Assembly: GCA_016234985.1 (NCBI GenBank)
Contig: JACRNK010000192.1
Span: forward strand, 1-7,928
DNA from: Deltaproteobacteria bacterium
Lineage (GTDB): Bacteria > Desulfobacterota > GWC2-55-46 > UBA9637
Reading direction: 5' to 3'
DNA length: 7,928 nucleotides
The translations under genes and the position numbers were made by a program. Of this stretch, positions 4,985-7,928 are shown one piece after another; positions within the stretch are counted from its first letter, which is position 1; each line of letters begins with the position of its first letter. Under the pieces are notes generated by a model. That model was not told the DNA's origin and ran no database searches. It saw nothing but the letters and a program-made list of their open reading frames with translations.

Positions 4985-5509
4985 TCATTTGGGGTGTCGC
5001 CTTTCTGTCTTATTCTCGTGCATAACACCCATCTTGCATTTACAGCCCATGACTGCCTTTAATTCTGCAAATCTTCCATGACATATTGGCGATGGTAGAA
5101 ATGTAAGGACAAATACAACAATGCTGAACCAGCCTATAAGTTTTCTTTTCCAACCCAACATCACTTGTTCATCCGGTAAAGACGGGTGTCTGTGTCTGAC
5201 GCATAGAATGGTAACCAGAAGCGCCGAGAACAGCCAGCCATGCCATATAAAGATGCCAAAGATAAGAAGAAGCACAATTATGGTTATTGATATAGCCCGG
5301 TTGCTTCTCCCAAACAGCGCAAAGGCAACATGCCCGCCGTCAAGCTGGCCTATGGGCAGGAGATTTACGCATGTCATAAGAAAACCTATCCAGCCTGCCA
5401 ATGCTGCGGGATGCAGGAGTATGCCCTGATTATCAGGCACAGAGCCTATTACAAGATATGATAATATCTGGAAGATGAGATAATGTCTGGAAGATGATGG
5501 ATGAGCCAA
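4985..5509 (-). CDS. Site-2 protease (M50) family, 3' part of a frameshifted gene
   Basis: This is the C-terminal part of an intramembrane zinc metalloprotease. It carries the second active-site motif, N-L-L-P-I-G-Q-L-D-G-G-H, whose Asp is the third zinc ligand in M50 enzymes. Several hydrophobic segments follow (ISITIIVLLLIFGIFIW; LIGWFSIVVFVLTFL). Homology begins about base 5475, reading I-F-Q-I-L-S-Y-L-V-I-G-S-V-P-D-N-Q-G-I-L-L. The first residues (M-A-H-P-S-S-S-R-H) are shadow coding from the other frame. The break is caused by a 19-bp tandem duplication at 5460-5497; deleting one unit joins this part in frame to the upstream part. The cysteine-containing tail (M-G-C-K-C-K-M) is unusual, and I cannot assign it a role. 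Confidence 0.83.
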   Translation of the reverse strand: MAHPSSSRHYLIFQILSYLVIGSVPDNQGILLHPAALAGWIGFLMTCVNLLPIGQLDGGHVAFALFGRSNRAISITIIVLLLIFGIFIWHGWLFSALLVTILCVRHRHPSLPDEQVMLGWKRKLIGWFSIVVFVLTFLPSPICHGRFAELKAVMGCKCKMGVMHENKTERRHPK

Positions 5510-5975
5510 GCCCGTATCCTTCTCCGGTTTTTGGCAATGTTGCCGCCTTTGACAGGTGCAAGCCTATAATTGTCGCCGCAATCGCAACAATAAAACCAGC
5601 GAGAGGGCCGGCTGCGCCTATATCCAACAATGTCTTTTTATTTATGTCTTGCGCCCTTGATTTTATTATTGCGCCAAATGTGCCCGGAGTAATAAGCGGC
5701 GGAGCCGGAATTAAATAGGGGAGGCCGGCCTGCACACCATGCCTTTGGGAGGCAAAAAAGTGGCCGAATTCATGAGCGAGGAGAATGGTCAAAAGGGTAA
5801 GTGAAAATGGAAGCCCCTCAAGCAGCCGCGACGGATTTTTAAGCGGCTCAATCCCTTTGAGCGCCGCCCCTGATACTGTGGTGGTTGCCGCAGTAAGCAG
5901 AAATAGTATTACAGGCACAAGGAATTTTGGCCTTTGCCTTGCCTCGCATTGTATTGATGGCGGCATTTCGTTCAT
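5433..5975 (-). CDS. Site-2 protease (M50) family, 5' part of a frameshifted gene
   Basis: This is the N-terminal part of the same membrane metalloprotease. The zinc motif is clear in LLAHEFGHFFASQRHGV (HEFGH, about residues 68-72 from the ATG at 5975), inside a hydrophobic segment. It is followed by P-Y-L-I-P-A-P-P, T-F-G-A-I-I-K-S-R and D-I-G-A-A-G-P-L-A-G-F, the usual continuation in bacterial and EGY1-like S2P homologues. A first membrane segment lies at about residues 17-37. Such proteases cut membrane-anchored substrates such as anti-sigma factors. The ATG at 5975 is chosen over the TTG at 5984; neither has a strong Shine-Dalgarno, and it starts 46 bases after the 220-aa gene, so translation may depend on the same transcript. 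True coding ends near 5480; the remaining residues (T-L-S-H-L-P-D-I-I-I-S) are read out of frame after the duplication. Confidence 0.85.
   Translation of the reverse strand: MNEMPPSIQCEARQRPKFLVPVILFLLTAATTTVSGAALKGIEPLKNPSRLLEGLPFSLTLLTILLAHEFGHFFASQRHGVQAGLPYLIPAPPLITPGTFGAIIKSRAQDINKKTLLDIGAAGPLAGFIVAIAATIIGLHLSKAATLPKTGEGYGLGSSIIFQTLSHLPDIIISCNRLCA
5460..5497. repeat. 19-bp tandem duplication that breaks the M50 gene
   Basis: Two adjacent 19-base units, 5460-5478 (GATAATATCTGGAAGATGA) and 5479-5497, differ at a single position (A5466 versus G5485). Nineteen is 1 modulo 3, so the second unit shifts the frame. With one unit removed the - strand reads G-S-S-I-I-F-Q-I-L-S-Y-L-V-I-G, which is continuous with family homology on both sides. 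Confidence 0.9.
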
Positions 5976-6021
5976 AATTCGCAAATACTTAATGAGAATA
6001 AAATGGGATGCAAATCTTTTC

Positions 6022-6684
6022 CTAAGAAGCTGTTTGTCGGTCCCGATTATCCTTCCCTTTCCTCAAAATTTCATAAACCACAAGGGCGCCTTTAACATTA
6101 GGATATTTAGTATGACCCAATCTCATCCTCTGCCGGATCACTTTTTCAAGAGACATCCTTTTGTCAATTTTGGTAATGTGTGTCGTATGCAACGTATCGG
6201 GCTTCTTTGCATTAATCCCCTTTCTCACTGTAACAACGCCTACGTTGTCCCTAATGAATAGAGACAGGATGCTTTCCATCTGGTAATGCCAGAGAATGAT
6301 CCCTCTGGTTTCCTTAAGAATTTCCTCTATAGCGCGACCAATAATTGATTTAAACGGCTTATGCTCTTTGATTGCGTCTTCAATGGTCACCGGATAGAGA
6401 TCGAGCAGAAACAGAATCTCCTTGAAACTCCTCGGTTTATACTCTTTGAGATAGGAAGCAAAGCCCGTTCCTCTCTCTTCAGGAGCAGGCGGAGCAGGCA
6501 TGGAGGCTGTTATAACTTTTATTTCACCACCTGTTTCCGCGTAAATACATTTTGCAGTCCACTCATCAATATCATCTCTACTGGTGAAATAGCTATCAAA
6601 CCCGTTTTTGATCCAGGGCTTATCGCCAACAAGGAATGTTTCTTCTTTTATTATGTCCAAGGCCTTCATATTAAAGGTTTCCAT
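6022..6684 (-). CDS. Hypothetical protein, 220 aa
   Basis: I do not recognise this family. The protein is soluble with no clear signal or membrane segment. The first part (METFNMKALDIIKEETFLVG, then W-T-A-K-C-I-Y-A-E-T-G-G-E-I-K-V-I) looks mixed alpha/beta. A proline-rich linker S-M-P-A-P-P-A-P-E-E-R-G lies near residues 61-72. The second half is mainly helical, with a basic C-terminus (R-M-S-L-E-K-V-I-R-Q-R-M-R-L-G-H; L-R-K-G-K-D-N-R-D-R) that could contact nucleic acid; that is speculation. The ATG at 6684 follows AAGGAG (6690-6695) at 5-base spacing, a strong start. It is the first gene of the four-gene block ending at 4093 and is followed 46 bases later by the M50 protease gene, so the two are probably co-transcribed. 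Repeat copy B lies upstream. Confidence 0.8.
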   Translation of the reverse strand: METFNMKALDIIKEETFLVGDKPWIKNGFDSYFTSRDDIDEWTAKCIYAETGGEIKVITASMPAPPAPEERGTGFASYLKEYKPRSFKEILFLLDLYPVTIEDAIKEHKPFKSIIGRAIEEILKETRGIILWHYQMESILSLFIRDNVGVVTVRKGINAKKPDTLHTTHITKIDKRMSLEKVIRQRMRLGHTKYPNVKGALVVYEILRKGKDNRDRQTAS

Positions 6685-6771
6685 TACATCTCCTTTTGCC
6701 GTAAAATTTGCTCCGGCGCCTTTTCGGCAGTGAATTTAACAGACCCGTATTGTGTGGCCAACGCCGCCTTT

Positions 6772-6919
6772 TGTTTTATATCACAGTCAGGCGACAGCCT
6801 TATGTCGGTGAGGTTGGGTGTAAAGGAGAGATTTTTTATGTTTGGAGAGACGGAGTTATGATTAAATATTGCAGGTTTGATTGCTCAGTGGGCTAAAACC
6901 GGGAAGAGTCCCGCTAATT
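6772..6919. repeat. Long direct repeat, copy B (about 150 bp)
   Basis: This is the second copy of the element at 3941-4095, same orientation. Exact matching blocks are 6791-6810, 6820-6849 and 6871-6903. It contains the same CGACA/TGTCG inverted repeat, Shine-Dalgarno and ATG (6838). Here the reading frame closes after seven codons (M-F-G-E-T-E-L) at a TGA overlapping a new ATG (6858) that opens M-I-K-Y-C-R-F-D-C-S-V-G, so the same peptide end appears in both copies. It fills most of the gap between hicA and the 220-aa gene; 6685-6771 shows only that gene's ribosome binding site. Confidence 0.85.
6895..6913 (-). terminator. Possible weak terminator after hicA
   Basis: On the - strand CGGG (6913-6910), a 6-base loop and CCCG (6903-6900) form a 4-bp stem, then G-G-TTTT. 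It is the counterpart of the hairpin in repeat copy A, with a shorter stem and a different loop. It lies 22 bases past the hicA stop. Confidence 0.3.
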
Positions 6920-6935
6920 CACCTCAAATTCTCCT

Positions 6936-7178
6936 TTATATCATCTTTATCAAATCATCTTTGTTTATATTATTCCAAAGGCTTACCTTTGCAATAATGT
7001 CATTCAAAGTTCCCTTGGCAACAACTTTATGGTTAGGCACAGTAATATTGTGTTCTCCCACGCCTGTTGTCTTCCTGAGTCTGATATGACTCTCTTTTTG
7101 CCTAATAACATGATAACCGAGTTTTTCAAGGAACCTTACCAGCTCTTGGCCGCTAACCTGCGGCAGCTTAGGCGACAC
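6936..7178 (-). CDS. hicA: HicA-type mRNA interferase toxin (type II TA)
   Basis: About 80 residues with the YcfA/HicA double-stranded-RNA-binding-like fold. HicA cleaves mRNA independently of translating ribosomes. The signature is visible: S-G-Q-E-L-V-R-F-L-E-K-L-G-Y-H-V-I-R-Q-K-E-S-H-I-R-L, where the His of the S-H pair is the catalytic residue (the usual G-S-H is E-S-H here), then I-T-V-P-N-H-K and K-G-T-L-N-D-I-I. The tail W-N-N-I-N-K-D-D-L-I-K-M-I is typical in position and length. The GTG at 7178 is preferred because GGAG lies 7 bases upstream; a TTG at 7184 is an alternative. It overlaps the end of hicB by 11 bases, which favours coupled translation of toxin after antitoxin. Confidence 0.9.
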   Translation of the reverse strand: MSPKLPQVSGQELVRFLEKLGYHVIRQKESHIRLRKTTGVGEHNITVPNHKVVAKGTLNDIIAKVSLWNNINKDDLIKMI

Positions 7179-7377
7179 CGGCAATCTCCATTTCTGACAT
7201 CACGAGTATCTCTGCTGATTTGCCTTTTTTCAACTCATCCTCAAAATGCAAAGATACCGCTTCTTTAATATTTTTTAAAAGCTCATCATATGTTTCACCC
7301 TGAGTAAATATGTCTTCATTAACTCCCCTTGCACACCAATACTCTCCGTCAAAATATGTATCCATCTTTATGAGCAT
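7168..7377 (-). CDS. hicB: HicB-type antitoxin (short form, type II TA)
   Basis: This 69-residue protein has the partial RNase H-like HicB domain: Y-F-D-G-E-Y-W-C-A-R-G-V-N-E-D-I-F-T-Q-G-E-T-Y-D-E-L-L-K-N-I-K-E-A-V-S-L-H-F. The strand-turn-strand followed by T-Q-G-E-T and the E-L-L-x-N-I-K-E-A helix are diagnostic. It ends soon after the domain, so it lacks the C-terminal DNA-binding helix-turn-helix or ribbon-helix-helix domain of longer HicB proteins and may not autoregulate by itself. It neutralises HicA, whose gene overlaps its 3' end. The ATG at 7377 has GGAGG about 10 bases upstream on the - strand. The antitoxin-first order is common outside the E. coli-type hicAB locus. Confidence 0.88.
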   Translation of the reverse strand: MLIKMDTYFDGEYWCARGVNEDIFTQGETYDELLKNIKEAVSLHFEDELKKGKSAEILVMSEMEIAGVA

Positions 7378-7437
7378 ATATATTTTACCTCCATGCTACT
7401 TACTTTATCCTAATTCTTTTATAAAATCAATTACTTC

Positions 7438-7927
7438 TCATCTTGCATTCACAAGTCTAATTACTTCTTCCCTGCTGATAGTTGCTTCTACAAGGGGGCA
7501 GTCTGTCTTATTTTTCATAATAATAGCTTTCATATTATCGGCAGTAACAGCAGATAAACCTTTTGCCCTCGCCAGCAAGATAATGTCAGTTGTCGCAGAT
7601 GTTATCACAGAGTCTATCTCTTTAAATTGGCTATCAAGGGCGCTCATCTCAGCGCTGTCATAAGATATTTGAACAGTAAAGGCAGAAAGGCAGGAAAGGT
7701 CAGGCGCTGAACCCCGAAAAAATGTGTCACATCGCCTGTCTATCAATAGGCAAACAGCGCCCTGCTCTCTGGCAATTGACAATGCATATAACGCTTGCCA
7801 TGTCTTTATCGGTAAAGTCTGAAGGATTATCTTCAGGAGGCTTTTTGCTGATAATATCTGTGTATGGCAGGAGAATTCCTGCGCTTAAAGATACCAGTGA
7901 TGTTGATAAAAAACCTCTGCGGTTTAG
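7438..7927 (-). pseudogene. Probable exported (Tat-signal) protein of unknown function, frameshifted, 5' end outside window
   Basis: Two frames together make one gene. From the window edge (7927) a frame reads L-N-R-R-G-F-L-S-T-S-L-V-S-L-S-A-G-I-L-L-P, a twin-arginine motif (R-R-x-F-L) with a hydrophobic core, then SKKPPEDNPSDFTDKD (near 7802); this frame ends at a TGA at 7727-7729. From about 7800 the neighbouring frame reads WQALYALSIAREQGAVCLLI and stays open to a TGA at 7438. Skipping one base (7801) joins them as ...F-T-D-K-D-W-Q-A-L-Y-A-L, so a 1-base insertion is the simplest lesion. The TTG at 7782 is therefore unlikely to be the real start. The C-terminal part (D-S-V-I-T-S-A-T-T-D-I-I-L-L-A-R-A-K-G-L) is not a family I can name. 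The start codon lies beyond the window; hicB follows 60 bases later. Confidence 0.6.
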
Positions 7928-7928
7928 C

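Noticed and set aside
5494..6261. Open frames on the + strand across the M50 and 220-aa genes
   Set aside because: They are antisense shadows of proteins with clear family motifs or strong starts, and carry no recognisable motif themselves.
6700..6771. Sigma-70 promoter for the 220-aa gene (TTGGCC and TAAATT with 17-base spacing on the - strand)
   Set aside because: Only partial matches to both hexamers; too weak to support as a feature.
6361..6896. Open frames on the + strand through the 220-aa gene start and repeat B
   Set aside because: They run antisense to the 220-aa gene and then into the repeat; there is no plausible start signal or family.

Overview
The window looks like a piece of an anaerobic or respiratory Gram-negative bacterium (Nitrospirota or a deltaproteobacterial lineage would fit). 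That is inference from gene content: no rRNA, tRNA or other taxonomic marker is present. The two halves converge. Positions 1-3690 read on the + strand and positions 3662-7928 read on the - strand.

The + half (1-3690) is the distal part of an operon for a group-4 hydrogenase-like, complex I-related membrane complex: the C-terminal half of an HyfF/NuoL-type proton-channel subunit, an HyfG-type large subunit (NuoC-NuoD fusion) and an HyfI/NuoB-type iron-sulfur subunit. The large subunit has lost all four NiFe-ligand cysteines (R-V-S-G-D-S and N-Q-S-Y-S-G in place of R-x-C-G-x-C and D-P-C-x-x-C). The complex therefore resembles the 'energy-converting hydrogenase related' (Ehr) type rather than a true hydrogenase. 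The large-subunit gene is also broken by a frame-shifting deletion near 2350. Between hyfF and hyfG sit an orphan VapB-type antitoxin gene and a REP-associated tyrosine transposase (RAYT). Three REP hairpins flank the RAYT gene and a fourth lies inside its coding sequence.

The - half, in transcription order from 7928 down to 3662, holds: a frameshifted gene with a probable Tat signal; a hicB-hicA toxin-antitoxin pair; an unrecognised 220-aa protein; a site-2 (M50) membrane protease broken by a 19-bp tandem duplication; a PD-(D/E)XK nuclease-fold protein; an unrecognised 129-aa partner; and a decayed small gene. A repeat of about 150 bp occurs twice in direct orientation (about 3941-4095 and 6772-6919). 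It exactly brackets the four-gene block 220-aa protein / M50 protease / nuclease / 129-aa protein. This bracketed block and the repeat itself are the least explained parts of the window.

Three genes carry frame disruptions and a fourth reading frame looks decayed. The lesions differ in kind: a deletion, a tandem duplication, a probable 1-base insertion, and a missing or broken start. Either the region is decaying or the assembly has errors; the sequence alone cannot settle this.
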